Part shown: positions 21,090 through 32,445 of the stretch, piece by piece | How the letters are laid out: each line of letters begins with the position of its first letter | Numbering within the stretch: the first letter of the stretch is position 1 | Origin: Aradus depressus | Lineage: Eukaryota; Arthropoda; Insecta; Hemiptera; Aradidae | Reading direction: 5' to 3' | NCBI GenBank assembly: GCA_963662175.1 | Contig: OY759221.1 | Coordinates: 32,052,045-32,116,044, forward strand | Length of the DNA stretch: 64,000 nucleotides | Notes under the pieces: model-generated | Database searches by the model: none | What the model was told of the DNA's origin: nothing | The model's input: the letters and a program-made list of their open reading frames with translations, nothing else | Position numbers and translations under genes: made by a program

Positions 21090-22295
21090 TAAAAAAAAAA
21101 TCCTTGCGAACTGAAGGTTGTTCTTATTTCTGTATAACAAATCATTCTCTCCTACAGGACACCGTCCACAAAAAAGTATATCTACAATTTTGTTCCATGT
21201 CCTCCCCTCTCGAGAGCAGAGCTTTAAAGAGTCCCTTGATATTTATATTTCTGTATGGGCCCCCTTCACCCCCTCCACCCTTCCCGCTAAGGAATTTTAC
21301 ACTGGTGTGATAAAGATCTGTTTCATATTTATTTCTCGGCCCCCGACTCCAGTACGCCCTTATCTTCCCTTAATATATCGTCGGCCCCTAAGCCCCTTTT
21401 TCCTTTTTTTTTTTTTTTTTCAAATTGTTTTTCAGAGTATGCGGATTTTTACGAGGGCTTCCGCCATGGAGAAACGCCTACTTCTCTCAAAATCTGTTTT
21501 CAAACACTGATTTTTTTTTTTCGAATTGGAATTCAATCAGAAAAGTATATTTTTTTTTTGTAAATTCTATTGGATTTCGGCTACAAAACAGTAAACAGAT
21601 AATTTTTCTTATATTTATTTATTTTCTTGCCAAGGCGAGAATCTTCCTGTTTTCCCTTTTCTGTGGATTTAATATGTACAAGGGTTTTCTAGCAGTGCGT
21701 CGCTAGGCCCTGGGGAGTGTCACAGGCGATATGATTTACAATTGAAGACCAGGATTGTCTTACTTTTTTCATATATTCAATCACTGGCAATGTACTTTCA
21801 TAAAATTATTTTTAATTGGCTAGGCTACCAAGAAAAGTAACTTTCAAAAAACTGTCATATTGAAAAACTCCGACTGCTAGCCCAAATATGTCTCCACAAT
21901 AACAATAGATATTTTAGGATATTACTTAGAGGATTCAGATAATAGTTTTGTAGTGAAAGTGTCTGCAGGCTCTGTTAGAAGAAAAGTACAACCTTGTACA
22001 CTTCTTGTTTCATTGTTCTTTGATTAGCCCCAGGCAAAGATTTCTCCACAAAATATCTTACAACTAAACAGCGACTCAGAAGTAATTGTGGAGTTTTTTG
22101 ATAATGTAGATGTTAAAAAGATCAATAAACTATTTTTATTTGTTACTAACACGTTTAGAAATCAAGAAACATGTTCATTTCATTTGATTATGTAATTAAT
22201 TATTCTTGCAAATTTTTTTGTGTTATGGCTACTATCATTTTACTATTTCTTCCTTTTTAAAGTTCTTATTTGGTTTTTATGTTTTTTGTATGTAT
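21090..22295. other. Unassigned T-rich DNA
   Basis: Long T-runs near 21405-21420 and 21510-21560. The 130-residue plus frame at 21118-21510 passes through a T-run and has no known motif. No repeat family assigned. Confidence 0.3.
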
Positions 22296-22299
22296 TTTT

Positions 22300-22460
22300 G
22301 CACATTACTTTCATACATGCAGTAATACTAAAATGAAATTAATTTGAGAGAGGATATGGGAAGAATGATCTGTAAAAACTTGGTTGTTATATATGAAGTC
22401 TCGTTGAATGCTTTGTAGGTGGACTGATGATGAGGCAAACCTTGAAAGCCGGCTAGTCAA
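22300..22460 (+). repeat. Dispersed repeat carrying a hammerhead-like motif
   Basis: 'cattactttcataca', 'atgaaattaatttgagag' and 'gtgatctgtataaaa'-like phrases recur in order at 48549-48655. Here they are followed by the family B motif at 22424. Confidence 0.6.
22424..22460 (+). ncRNA. Hammerhead-like motif, family B
   Basis: CTGATGA (22424-22430), extra T, GAGG-CAAA-CCTT (helix II, one G-U), GAAA, the perfect palindrome AGCCGGCT (22447-22454), and A at the predicted cleavage position. Helix I is weak (GGT..A against GTCAACC). Confidence 0.6.
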
Positions 22461-22464
22461 CCTT

Positions 22465-23230
22465 GAAGATTATTAATATCTAACAATACAATTGTATAAA
22501 ACTCTTTGGTCCTTAGGACGAATGCAGAGGCAATGAGGGAAGATTTGTCTAGTCCTTAGAGACAATGTCTTCTCAATAACAAACGACAAACTTCTTAATC
22601 TGCTTCTCGAGTCAGGAGTGGAGAAATTGCCCTTCTTAAGACATCGTATAAATCTGGGGTGCTTTAAACAGGCTATCGGATAGCCCATGTGTATAAATCT
22701 AATCTACGTACCCCGGGTGCCCCCTCCCAAGAAGAATGCCCCCCCCCCCCCCTCAACTACAACAGAAAAATATATATAGGAGTCTAATGAAAGGCAACCC
22801 AGGCGGCTAATAGTGCTGTCCCGCACGAAGGAGACACATAAATTAAAATTATTACCCTCCTTAGACACTTGGAGCCCTGGCATCTATGGGAGCTATAGGC
22901 CCATTCCGTATGTATCTTGTTTAGTCGCCAAACAAAGCTGCCACTTCCCCATTTCCTCTCCATATCTGCTTCTTCGCTTTGTGATACTTATTTAGATATA
23001 GAGCTTTTCCGTTTGGAGTTAAAGATGTCATATGCTCTTTTGAAATTGAAGGGAAAGTTAACTTAACGAGTTGAGAGATGTATGTGAACAAAAAGTTTTC
23101 ATAATACATAAAAATATTATATGAAAGTTGTTGGAAACAGTTGCCATCACGCAACAACCAGCTACTAAGAGGCCATGGTGGATAGAGGTCTTGAGTGGCG
23201 TGGGGGAGGAAGGCCACCCCTCAGGGGGAA
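22465..23230. other. Unassigned DNA
   Basis: Contains a C-run at 22739-22752. Complementary frames near 22813-23300 have no known motif. Confidence 0.3.
22739..22752. repeat. C homopolymer
   Basis: Fourteen consecutive C bases. Confidence 0.95.
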
Positions 23231-23231
23231 A

Positions 23232-23430
23232 CTTAAAAATAATAATAATAATATATATTTCTGTTGAATCATAACATGGTAATAAGAAACGTCGTGACAT
23301 TTTAAGATAGATTATAAATTATTTACATAAACCGCTATTAACTCTTAGAGAGTCGAACACACTTGTGATTAGTAATAACCATAATATTAAAAAAATAGGA
23401 TGAAATGAATAAATAAGTATTTGAAAATAT
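23232..23430 (-). mobile_element. Non-LTR retrotransposon 3' end with (ATT)n tail
   Basis: Minus-strand copy of the 10938 block: the AAT-rich tail, 'catggtaataagaaacgtc', 'taagatagattataaatt', 'cacttgtgattagtaa' and 'aataagtatttgaaaata'. Confidence 0.65.
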
Positions 23431-23434
23431 GAGT

Positions 23435-24010
23435 ACAAAAATAATAATATTATTATGACTCATGCTCCCCGAGAGAAAACTTGATTATTTTACTTTTCTA
23501 CATTAGCCATCGTCACATTAATTTGCAATTATTGTCTCATCCTCATCGAGGAAGAATGAATACATGTTCTGTATATGTTATTTCTAGGACATAAGCGAAT
23601 TGTTTATGTTTGTTAAAAAAAAAAAAAATTTATTGTTTCTATTTTGTAAAGCCATGGAAGGGGACAAAGTGTTTGGGCATGTGTGTGTGTGAGTTGGGGG
23701 ACGTAACGACCCCGAACACAGTACGTTCAATCAGGACTTTTCCCAATAGACACCATTTACGTCGACCAACTGTGAAATATGAGAATAATTTTAAAAGGTT
23801 TCCCGTTTGGATCGGACAACGTCTTAGGTTACAATTGGTCGGTCCTATTCAACTCTGCAGGGGCTCCAAAAACCAATCTGACAGTTAGCAGGAGTCATTC
23901 TCTCTAGGGGGTCTTCAAGGCGGCTTCCAAGAACCGCTTCCAGACATTTATTTCCCTCAAATTAAGTTACCAGTTCGTTCACATATGAATTTATAAAACT
24001 TACATTAAAA
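23435..24010. other. Unassigned DNA
   Basis: A 92-residue plus frame (23610-23888) has no known motif. No repeat assigned. Confidence 0.3.
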
Positions 24011-24014
24011 AAAA

Positions 24015-24465
24015 AAGTGCTCAATGTACTTCTACAGATCGAATTAAATAATTACAACTCACACAGGGGGTTTCTCAATCCTTTTACTAAATTTCGTGTT
24101 AGGGTTTTTGAGGGTTTTTTCATATTATTACATTATTTTCATATTATGAGTTGAGTCCCTCTCCAATCCCGGCTTTCCCTTCGTGGCGAATCCACGGAAA
24201 ATTAGTAGGTGCCATCCCTAGAGGATTTTGAATTTACATATGAAAGCCGATACATTCATGGCGGTCATTGTAGTTTTTTTTTGTTAATCCTCTCCACCCA
24301 ACTCTCTTTGGCCGATTTTGCTGAAGAATTATAGGTGACGAATTTATGGAGTTTTAGATACACATATGAAAATTGCATACATTCATTCTATCGGGGAATA
24401 TCGTATTCACAGACACACTCATATACAGATTTTTTTTTCCATTTGTTTGGAATCATGGGTTTAAC
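24015..24465 (+). repeat. TIR-C repeat, internal to right part
   Basis: Plus-strand landmarks: 'tgtacttctacagatcgaat', 'ttactaaatttcgtgtt', 'gaattataggtgac', 'acatatgaaaatt' and 'atcgtattcacagacacac'. The internal block appears about twice. Confidence 0.65.
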
Positions 24466-24839
24466 GGAAATAAAAATTATTATTAGAGATATTATTATTA
24501 ATCTTAAGGCGCAATTCCACTGAGGCAACACTGAACGACATGAGGCATGATACTTGTTTCCTAGTGTTGCCTGATTATAGGTGTGCGACTATGTGCCATA
24601 AAATTCAACAATGTCGCATGCGGAATTTGTCTCCCCACATCGCATGGTCGTCTATGCTTGTAGCATGCGTCTAAACGATTCCATTCAGGCAACTTCAGTT
24701 AGGTGCATCATGTCTTTACAAACAGTCGCGGCAGCTGCTTATTTGGTAATAGCTTTGAATCGTATAAAGAAAAGAAGAAGACCACGGTGGTGGAGAAGAG
24801 AACTTTATGTTGGTGGTCAAGGGTCCCTGCCAAAGAGAA

Positions 24840-24857
24840 GGGGGGGGGGGGGGGGGG
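24840..24857. repeat. G homopolymer
   Basis: Eighteen consecutive G bases, a possible polymerase-slippage or assembly weak point. Confidence 0.95.
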
Positions 24858-25050
24858 ATTCGAGGGGAGGCTTAACACAAAAGCTCTAATAACTGGCGTG
24901 TGATGAACGTATTGACACGAAATTTTATATGAAAATTCAAAGCCTTACAACGACGAATCCTAATAATTTTATGCGGAATAGCCGAAGGAGAGGAGCCTTA
25001 AGACAGAAATCCCAATAACTGCCGGTGTATATCGGTAGGAAATTATTATT
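24858..25050 (-). repeat. TIR-C repeat, internal part
   Basis: Minus-strand landmarks: 'ggaggcttaacacaaaa', 'gacacgaaattttatatg', 'tgcggaatagccgaagg' and 'aataactgccggtgta'. Confidence 0.6.
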
Positions 25051-25054
25051 ATTT

Positions 25055-25770
25055 AGACTTACTATCTAGATCGGCGACATCAAGTATGTCATGTCAATGG
25101 TCAATGGCCGTATACTTACAGATGATTTGTTCTACATCTGTACAAACTTTCTTAATCTTGCATTTTAATTATCCTTTTTAAATGATTATTGTTAAGCTTT
25201 CGTATTTTTGCGTTCGGAAGTGTGAAGTATCGGTTTTTTATCGAGCAAGTATTTTTGTCTAATAGCTAACTCCTTACAGAAGAATAAAAGTTCTCTAGAA
25301 TCCAGGAAACTGTTTTGGTAATTTCAAGACGCTTTCCTCACCTGTTAGCGTACCCGAGGACTCCACAGATCAGTTACGATGAAGATTGGCCCCCCTTGGT
25401 TTAGACGCCGACTCCCATCATGGATTGCGAGAAGGATGCAACCTCATGAGTTCAATTAATTAAGCAGACCGTAAATGTTCATTTCCTTATGTAATTATAC
25501 TATTGAGGAAGGCCTTCTGATGAAAAAACGGGCCAACCTTCTAAACAACATGATATCCCTTCTTCGTCCCACTGGAGAAGGCGGGTGAGCCGTCAACTTC
25601 ACCGCATGAGGTCATGTGTCAAAACGTTTGAAAGGAGCTGGAATCTCAGGAGAGGCTTTCACAAAGACCTCACCTCAACTTTATAAATTTTTATATGATC
25701 AAGAAAACTTTATAGCCGAGTAACACATTGCAAAAATCCTGGGATTTCTGGATTATTCATAAAGTGTGTT
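25055..25770. other. Unassigned DNA
   Basis: No recognised gene or repeat. 25510-25550 ('ccttctgatgaaaaaacggg') weakly recalls the family B hammerhead-like motif but lacks the stem. Confidence 0.3.
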
Positions 25771-25776
25771 AATATA

Positions 25777-26076
25777 GTTAGTTATTATGACTACAAGGTC
25801 ACATCGCCTACTACCAGAGCGCTTGTTCGTCACTCTGGTGGACATGAGCCCGACTCTATTATGGGAGTCCTAAATTTTGCCTATTCCAAATTTTATTCAC
25901 ATAGGATAGGAATCTTCAAGGAGCTGACAGTCTCGGGATCATGCGGTCCCATCCGAAGGACCGGATGCTTAAGTTTATTTCACCTCCCGGATAAAATAAA
26001 CTAAGGGCCTTGGTCGGGTTTCGAATCCGCGATCTGGAGCTCAGTAAGCAAGTATACCACTGAGCTACCGGCGCCT
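25777..26076 (-). mobile_element. tRNA-derived SINE, near full length
   Basis: Minus-strand copy from tRNA head (box A 'tagctcagtggta', box B changed to GATTCGAAACC) through a shortened central domain to the 3' end. About 15 bases near the 3' end are missing. Confidence 0.88.
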
Positions 26077-26112
26077 TAGTAGGCGACGATAGAGCGCTCT
26101 GTTAGTAGGCGA
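26077..26112 (+). mobile_element. tRNA-derived SINE, 3' fragment
   Basis: 'tagtaggcgacgatagagcgctctgttag' matches the 3' part of the SINE on the plus strand, immediately beside the minus-strand copy, giving a head-adjacent inverted pair. Confidence 0.6.
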
Positions 26113-26692
26113 CCTGTTACCTGGCGTTGCCGGGACCGACGTGACGCCGGATAACAGAAAACGCCGGATAACGGAAATCATCAATTAATGAGAAAAAATA
26201 TATCAATTAAAGCATAAAAAAAGTGTTTTTAGGTGAGCTAAGGAATAAAACACAATATTATTTGTTAAAAAAATCGGTAATTTTCTTTTGTTTCGCTAAA
26301 ACCACATTGTTCCGTGCTGCATAGTCCCGATAAGACGATATTGTTGTGCCACGGACGGGACGGTACCTTTGTTTTTCTATTCTAGGAAACATTTTTTTAT
26401 AAATATTTGATTTTCAACTATGTATTTATTATAATTTATTTATAGGATATTAGTGAAGTAATAAAATATTGTATTAGCGTTCCCTTCATTATAAATACAA
26501 TATGCAATATATGTATAAAGATTCGTGAATTACGGAATTATTATGTGCTCGTAAATACACGTGGCTCATATAATTGATAATCTAATAATTGCATGTTAAT
26601 TTTATTTTAACAAATTTGATATTATTTTGCGAGCTCCGGATAAGGGAGCGCGCCGGTTAACAGAACGCCGGATAAGGGAGAGTCTACTGTAT
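26113..26692. mobile_element. Tigger/pogo-like non-autonomous element
   Basis: The right end, read inward, is CAGTAGACTCTCCCTTATCC-GGCG followed by 'ttctgttaaccggc', with TA outside, the style of Tigger/pogo ends in insects. The left side repeats 'cgccggataacagaa' and 'cgccggataacggaa' but lacks a clean terminus. The interior is AT-rich and non-coding. Assignment is from end style only. Confidence 0.55.
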
Positions 26693-26699
26693 ACAGAAT

Positions 26700-27340
26700 C
26701 ATTGTTGATGCTCCTTATTATGTTTCCTCAATGTCCTAAAGTTCCATTTGTTTCATTCCATTCGATTAGGTCCCTCTTACATTGAACAGATGAAATCTTT
26801 AGATATTGAGCACAGTAGGCAAGGACGCTACCCTACCCCTCATATTATTATTTTTTGGAGTGGGGAAGGGAGGTGCATTATGACGAGCTTCCTGTCATAT
26901 TAGCTGTACTTGTGTTGCGGATGAACTTGACTGCGACTCGACTCCCCTTATACAATCCGCTCTCTGGCTCCTGATCTGATTACATACTGTGAGACACAAG
27001 GAAGCTCCTTATCAGTTGATCCGGAGGAAACAAGGTATTACCCTCTAAGGTAGAGAAGAGGGTTGTTCTCTTAATTGGAAGAGTCCACCTCAGTAATTGG
27101 AAGCAAGCAAAGAGCCCTTACTTAGATCCAAGGGAATGAGAAAAGAAGAAATGTACACTGAGAAGAAGAATGAAGTGAGTGTTTGTGGCCTGTCAGAATT
27201 AGATGAAGATGATTAAACATGTTAATTATCCAAAGGGTACATCCAATGGGGCAGAGAAAAGGAGAACGCATTTCGAAGAAGGAAGACAATAGGAAGCAAT
27301 AGTTACAAGCAGTCAGATTCACAAGCAATCTTATCGAAAT
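26700..27340. other. Unassigned DNA
   Basis: No recognised repeat. The minus frame at 27122-27328 has no known motif. Confidence 0.3.
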
Positions 27341-27354
27341 AAACTCAAGGCTGA

Positions 27355-27568
27355 TTAAGAGTTTACCGACTCACATGAAAAGGCGCGTGCAAAAGTAATT
27401 TGACTCCTCTGGCTTCCAGGACATATGGAAATGGAAGAAAATGAACAAACCGACAAACTTGCACAAGCGGCAACGAATGAGAATCTTATTGGACTCAGCC
27501 CAAAAATAGGAATCAGGAGGGCGCATTGCGGAACAGTCCTAGAGGAATTTAGCGACAAATTAGCGTGA
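27355..27568 (+). pseudogene. Retrotransposon RNase H, C-terminal fragment
   Basis: In the frame from 27404 it reads LLWLPGHMEMEENEQTDKLA, the hallmark of the last RNase H helix and strand in retrotransposons (WVPGH..I.GNE.AD.LA), then AQAATNENLIGLSPKIGI to a stop at 27566-27568. An in-frame stop lies just before it. W, P, G, H, E, N, E and D of the motif are all present. No neighbouring RT is visible. The minus-strand frame over the same bases is a shadow. Confidence 0.65.
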
Positions 27569-27574
27569 ACAAAC

Positions 27575-28175
27575 GGGTTGTCAACAGTCAAAAGAGTTGA
27601 TGAGAGGAACAACTCCTAAAAATGATCAGTTTCAAATTTCATGGATGGAAACAGGATGAGGAAGGTTTACGCTTTCTTTCCAATTGTATGTCAATGCTTT
27701 CAATTATATCCATCTTTCTACTTTTATGAATATTATGTTACAACGAGGCCAATCCACCACCATTAACTTGCACCTAGTCTGGCATATCCGTCGGCCCTTT
27801 GACAATATTTCATAAGGTACGTTTCGAGGCTATTTCTGACAAATAATACGCTTCCCACTATAACCACTTAAATGGAATTCAATTGTGCCATTATTCGAAG
27901 GACTGTTACAATATGTAGACCAGTTACCTGATTCGGTTTCCGTAAGAAGCGTCATGGAGAGCTGAAAGTGTTCGACGCCTGGGGGTGGCCACGCTGCTCC
28001 TACCCCCACTCCTGTCACCACTGCCTCCTTCTCAAGGTCCTCCTCTTCAACTGAAACACAACAATTATATATGTATTAACAATTCTCTCTGTTTTATAAC
28101 AATTATTTTAAAATACATAACGTTGTTTCTTTATATTCATAAACTGGGATGGAATTTTAAGTCAAGGTCCTCCCC
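27575..28175. other. Unassigned DNA
   Basis: No recognised gene or repeat. Overlapping short frames near 27830-28188 lack known motifs. Confidence 0.3.
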
Positions 28176-28180
28176 TTCTC

Positions 28181-28312
28181 CTAGGTGAATAAACCCGAAT
28201 AGGTAAAATTTAGGACTCCCAGAGTAGTGTCCACAGGAGCCACGAAATTGCACTCTTATAGGCGATATGACCTCGAAGTTAAAGCCCTGGCATGAGTCAC
28301 AGTAACTAACTA
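28181..28312 (+). mobile_element. tRNA-derived SINE, 3' part
   Basis: From 'cctaggtgaataaa' to 'ggcatgagtcac.gtaactaac', with a deletion around 'gggctcat'. Confidence 0.75.
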
Positions 28313-28442
28313 TATCTGCTTCAAGTATTAATATTACTTCCGATGGATGATATAAAAATCGTGCTTCATGTCCGAAATTAGTAGTATAATTGTTGTAAAT
28401 AATTGATTTTTATTTTTAAAATTTATTATTTTTCTTCATATG

Positions 28443-28455
28443 TAGGTTAAGTGTA
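28443..28455. repeat. Left target-site duplication of truncated retrotransposon
   Basis: GTAGGTTAAGTGT is present here and exactly again at 28934-28946, on the other side of the element. Confidence 0.8.
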
Positions 28456-28933
28456 ACAATTTATAAAACAGCCCTGAGACCGGTCGTCACATATGCGAGT
28501 GAAACCTCGGTCCTGACTAGGAGGGACGAAGTCTTACTCAATACGTGGGAGAGGAAGGTATTGAGAAAGATATACGGCCCTACTCCAGAGGGAGATAAAC
28601 GGAGGATATGGACCAATGGGGAGCTGAGGGACCTGTACAAGAGCCCGGACCTGGTGGCCTTAGTGAAGCAGGGGCGGCTGCGATGGCTGGGACATTTACA
28701 GAGGATGGAGCCAGACAGATTGCCGAGGAAGATACTGGAAGGACACCCGGGAGGACAAAGAAGAAGAGGTAGACCCCGCTTACGTTGGCTGGAGGACGTG
28801 GAGGACGACCTCAGAACGATGGGTGTGAGAAGATGGAGACGGGAGGCCGAGGATAGAGTAGAATGGCGGAAGATTGTTGCGGAGGCCCAGGTTCTACAAG
28901 GACCGTAGCGCCAGGGAAAGTAAAGTAAGTAAA
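28456..28933 (+). pseudogene. Non-LTR retrotransposon, 5'-truncated C-terminal region
   Basis: An uninterrupted frame of about 150 codons to a stop at 28906-28908 covers the end of RT and the conserved C-terminal tail: TIYKTALRPVVTYASETS, RKVLRKIYGPTPEG, GRLRWLGHLQRM, DRLPRKILEG, RRRGRPRLRWLEDVEDDL and EWRKIVAEAQVLQGP. This is RTE-type or a related arthropod clade. The catalytic RT motif is lost upstream. A short tail with repeated AAGTAA units follows the stop, and an exact 13-base duplication flanks the piece. The open frame and exact duplication suggest a fairly young insertion. Confidence 0.88.
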
Positions 28934-28949
28934 GTAGGTTAAGTGTTAA

Positions 28950-29325
28950 TAAACCAAATATTTTGTTCTCGATTCTATGCTATTCATTTTTCCTGTCAAC
29001 CAAATAAGAAAATACCTTTGGACTAGATTGAACATTTTTGTAAATCTAGAAAAATTTGATGGCATCTCAGTATTATACTCTTTAGAAGAAATCCAAATGA
29101 AGTAATTACAAATTAATTTTTTTTTTATACGGGCCCTTAAAAAATGTACAAGTCACAAACTTTCTATATTTGTTATTAGGGCTATTTTCGGAAACTACTG
29201 TAGAAATCAAAATTTAGTAGAAAACCAGCCAACAATTTCTCAGGAAATATGATAATTATTCAACTATTAGTATTAGTTCAATTTTAATTATTTAATTTTT
29301 TTATTATGACAATATAGATATTTTT
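28950..29325. other. Unassigned AT-rich DNA
   Basis: No recognised gene or repeat. Confidence 0.3.
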
Positions 29326-29327
29326 TC

Positions 29328-29494
29328 AAGTTCGCGGGATCAAAACCCCGCCGAGAGAGGCCCTTAGTTTATTTTATCTACTGTGGTCTCGAGGCTGTAA
29401 GATGTCATGGCTCATGTTCACCAGAGGGACGAAAGAGCGCACTGGTAGTATGCGATATGATCTTGTAGTCAAAGCCCGGGCGTTATTATAATAA
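29328..29494 (+). mobile_element. tRNA-derived SINE, heavily deleted
   Basis: Remnant of box B ('gggatcaaaacccc'), 'ggcccttagtttattttatct', then a jump to 'ggctcatgttcaccagagg' and the 3' end. Confidence 0.7.
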
Positions 29495-29504
29495 CTAACT
29501 ATAC

Positions 29505-29562
29505 ATTTTTATGACGTATCCTATTACCATGTTTTGCTTTAACGAGAATAAATATTCTTATT
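29505..29562 (+). mobile_element. Non-LTR retrotransposon 3' tail fragment
   Basis: 'gacgtatcctattaccatg', 'taacgagaataaat' and a short ATT-rich tail match the end of the 10938 family. Confidence 0.55.
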
Positions 29563-29669
29563 CTTATGATGGTTATGGAGTGATTGACTGAATAAAAAAA
29601 AAAAAACTAAAAATAATGGTAGGAGTACTTCCTGATATATCTATGATTTGATATGTTGTACAAACAAAA

Positions 29670-29908
29670 AATAGTTATTGTGACTCACGGCAGGGCTTTA
29701 ACAATGAGGCAACGCATATCATGGAGGACATGAGCCCGACTCTACTGTGGGAGTCCTAAATGGTATTCACCTGGGCTAGGAGGCTTTAACGAGTACTGTC
29801 TCGGGACCATCCAAAGGACGACGTGCTCAAGGTGTTTTCACCTCACAGATAAAAAAACATACAGCCTCGACCGGGTTTTGAACTCGCGATTTTGATCTTA
29901 GTAAGCAC
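29670..29908 (-). mobile_element. tRNA-derived SINE, subfamily B
   Basis: Minus-strand copy with 3' part, reduced central domain ('ctcgggaccatccaaaggac') and box B ('ggttttgaac'). The head is cut after the box B region. Confidence 0.75.
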
Positions 29909-29914
29909 CAAAAA

Positions 29915-30470
29915 ATAAGTGTGAGAATGATTGCTCCCAAAAAAATATAATATTTCAACCACTTCTTTATTTTACATGTAAAATAATCACTACTCACTAC
30001 ATCAACCATCTTCACATCAGAAATTATTATGAATACTGTGAGTAGCCTTCATGCAGATCTGAGCAAAGTGAAATACGAACAGCCAGAGACTCAAGCTCGG
30101 GACTCACTAAAAGACAAATTTAATACAAATTTAGATGTTGGTTGGATAAATTTTGGAGTTATGCTTTTCCACGTCCTTGTCCACAAGCTATAAATGGCTA
30201 CTTTATCCCGGAGCCGGCGTGGCCCAGAAGACACAACACCCTGGGCGGATTATACGAGTGTTTGTCTTCTCGGAACAGTGGTCGGAGCCGTCCCAAGGAG
30301 GATAAGCCGCTTACCACTTAAATCTGTATGTCCATTACTAAAGAGGGGAGGGGGGGGCTTCAAACAATGACCAGGATTAGCAGGTATTACCAAGTCCGGA
30401 CTCTCCAACTATAGACTATCAGTAGCCCGGGCCACTCTGTCCTCATTGACAATTATGGACATATCACATA
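29915..30470. other. Unassigned DNA
   Basis: No assigned repeat. A GC-rich patch near 30205-30300 looks faintly tRNA-like at its start but lacks a T-arm. Confidence 0.3.
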
Positions 30471-30474
30471 TATT

Positions 30475-30720
30475 TTACTACTTCCAGCTATATGAAGTAT
30501 AGGGGAAGTTATGTAATCAGTCAGAAGTAGTGGCAGCTGCCAATGTACTTCCCCAGATCGGAATAATCAATTAAGTTTTCGCTCTTTTTCCAAAAGCAAC
30601 CGCTAAAAAACAAATATGGATAAATCCATATAAATATGGATAAATCCAAATTTAGTAGTTTGTTTTGATACATTCCATACAGTTATTGGGATTTTTGAGT
30701 TGAGCCCCACTCTGAACCCA
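30475..30720 (+). repeat. TIR-C repeat, left end
   Basis: Left terminal repeat ('agctatatgaagtatagggg', 'gttatgtaatcagtcagaa') then 'caatgtacttccccagatcg' and 'cagttattgggatttttgag'. A 17-base duplication ('aaatatggataaatcca') is inside. Cut on the right by the next element. Confidence 0.7.
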
Positions 30721-30721
30721 T

Positions 30722-30985
30722 CAAGAAGAAGAAGAAGAGTTTATTATAACAGTCGCATTTACAAAGGTGCAATTATACAATAAGGTTCCTTAACCATTGA
30801 CCTTATACACTAAATACAAATCAAAAATAATCAGTTAAATTAAAAACAATGCTACTGCTTAAGAGTAATTTTTAAAAAACTGATAAAGAAAATAAAAAAA
30901 TAAATAAAAAATACAAAGTAACTGAAATGAATAGAAAATAAATTAAAAAGCTCCTCTCTGCCGGGAACCACTATTCTGCACATAT
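30722..30985 (-). mobile_element. Probable non-LTR retrotransposon 3' end with (TTC)n tail
   Basis: Read on the minus strand it ends '...actgttataataaactc' followed by a TTC repeat, a tail type common in non-LTR elements. Upstream on the same strand is an AT-rich non-coding stretch. No recognisable protein is left. Confidence 0.4.
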
Positions 30986-30989
30986 TGGA

Positions 30990-31425
30990 AACGTGCATAG
31001 CACTCAAGCCCTATAGAGCGAAGAAGGATTGCCACATGATTCTTCAGCAGTTTTAAAAATTGGTTCTACATATACGATGCAGTTACTGCAATTCTTGCGG
31101 AATATTGATTTATATAATAAAATATAATAGGAGGTGGGTACTGGTCCCCCTTCTGCCGCTCTAGAAGTGACAGGGAGAGAACCCCGATGTAACAGAGTAC
31201 GGAGCGGACCCATGGGCGAGTATCCAAGTTGTCTAGGCGCTTATGACCTCAGTTATCGATGCGCCAAAGTTTAAAAAAAAATAATAATAAAAAAAATAAA
31301 CATTCAAAAACAGAGATTAAAATTTAAAATCGTGAACGGATATTTTTGTGTTTCCCTCCCTGAGTTTTCCCAATTTTCTTTACCAAAACGTTTAGATTAT
31401 AAAATAAAATCAAGCCAAGTAGAGT
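30990..31425. other. Unassigned DNA
   Basis: The minus frame at 31004-31213 may be leftover coding of the preceding element, but no motif supports it. Confidence 0.3.
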
Positions 31426-31430
31426 TAGCA

Positions 31431-31464
31431 CTGAAGATGATCAAATGGGGATGAAAGCTGGCTC
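31431..31464 (+). ncRNA. Hammerhead-like motif, family B, degenerate
   Basis: CTGAAGA (31431-31437), extra T, a weak stem (ATC...GAT), GAAA, near-palindrome AGCTGGCT, C. Helix II is damaged. Confidence 0.45.
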
Positions 31465-31551
31465 TACAAAATAAACTTGTGGCTGGACAACTCATACATT
31501 TTTCCATTCAATAACTTTATTATCTGTAAATAAATGTTTATGTAAAGTATG

Positions 31552-31618
31552 CTTGGTACTATTTATTGATTTTAACTTAGATACATTTAACTTGGTACTA
31601 TTTATTGATTTCAACTTA
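31552..31618. repeat. 39-bp tandem duplication
   Basis: 'cttggtactatttattgatt' followed by 'ttaactta' occurs twice, 39 bases apart. Confidence 0.8.
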
Positions 31619-31624
31619 CTAAGA

Positions 31625-32335
31625 TGATCAATAAGAACAAGAGGGCCCAAGAACCATTTAAAAAATTGACGAACAGGCAATCATATGATACAAACCGACC
31701 TTGCCAAAGCATAATTCGTTACAAACAGAATAATAACAGACTAATTTATGAATACATATTTCAGTTTGTGTGCCTAATGCATAAAGCCAGGAATAAGTTT
31801 AGTTGTGGAAGGCATTCTATCAAAAAGAGTTGGAACCTTAACAAGCAAATGAAGACGATATTCACAAGAAGTTTGGATTACTGAGTAGAAGTACAATAGT
31901 AACGGAATCATAAAGAGTATGAAATATGTTTATATGTTGTTCACATAACTTTGTCATAAGTCCACATAGTAAGTAGAAGTATCAATAAAGTAAAGTATAA
32001 AGTAACCTGACTCCCATCCTATATAGAGAGGAGGTTATATCAGGTTATATGAATGGATACCATCCCCCTTTACTCTTCTAGTTTCTTTACCATCTGATAA
32101 ATTATTATGTTTTATGCTTTATGAGAAGATAAAAATATCAGAGGTTGGGTTTTGTGTGGGGGGGGGGGGGGGGGGAGGAAGGGGGGTATGAATAGATATA
32201 GCCCTCCCTCCCTTTCCCTGGAAAACCCAATACATATTTTCCAGTCCTTCTATCCTGGAATTAATAACATACATTTCCACTGATATCTATCAATACAAGT
32301 TCCCTACGTGTCTTTTACTTCCCCAGACGTACAAA
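31625..32335. other. Unassigned DNA
   Basis: An 86-residue plus frame (31624-31884) is rich in K, N and R and has no known motif. A G-run lies at 32158-32175. Confidence 0.3.
32158..32175. repeat. G homopolymer
   Basis: Eighteen G bases followed by an AGG-rich stretch. Confidence 0.95.
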
Positions 32336-32420
32336 TACTTTACATTACTTATTATGGCGAATTTTAATATGTTGATTTTTCCGGCATTTTTTTCCAGTCT
32401 TCTTTTTTTTTTTGACAATA

Positions 32421-32445
32421 TTTCGGGACACTTCCACATGACTAT
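32421..32445 (-). ncRNA. Hammerhead-like remnant, family D (left arm)
   Basis: Minus strand keeps the 3' half: GTGTCCC, GAAA and TATTGTC. The 5' side of helix II and CTGAAGA are eroded. Compare 56453 and 33017. Confidence 0.4.

Noticed and set aside
25510..25550. Additional hammerhead-like site containing CTGATGA
   Set aside because: No helix II or GAAA follows in the right order.
30205..30300. tRNA-like start ('ggagccggcgtggcccaga')
   Set aside because: No T-arm or box B at the right distance, and no second copy.
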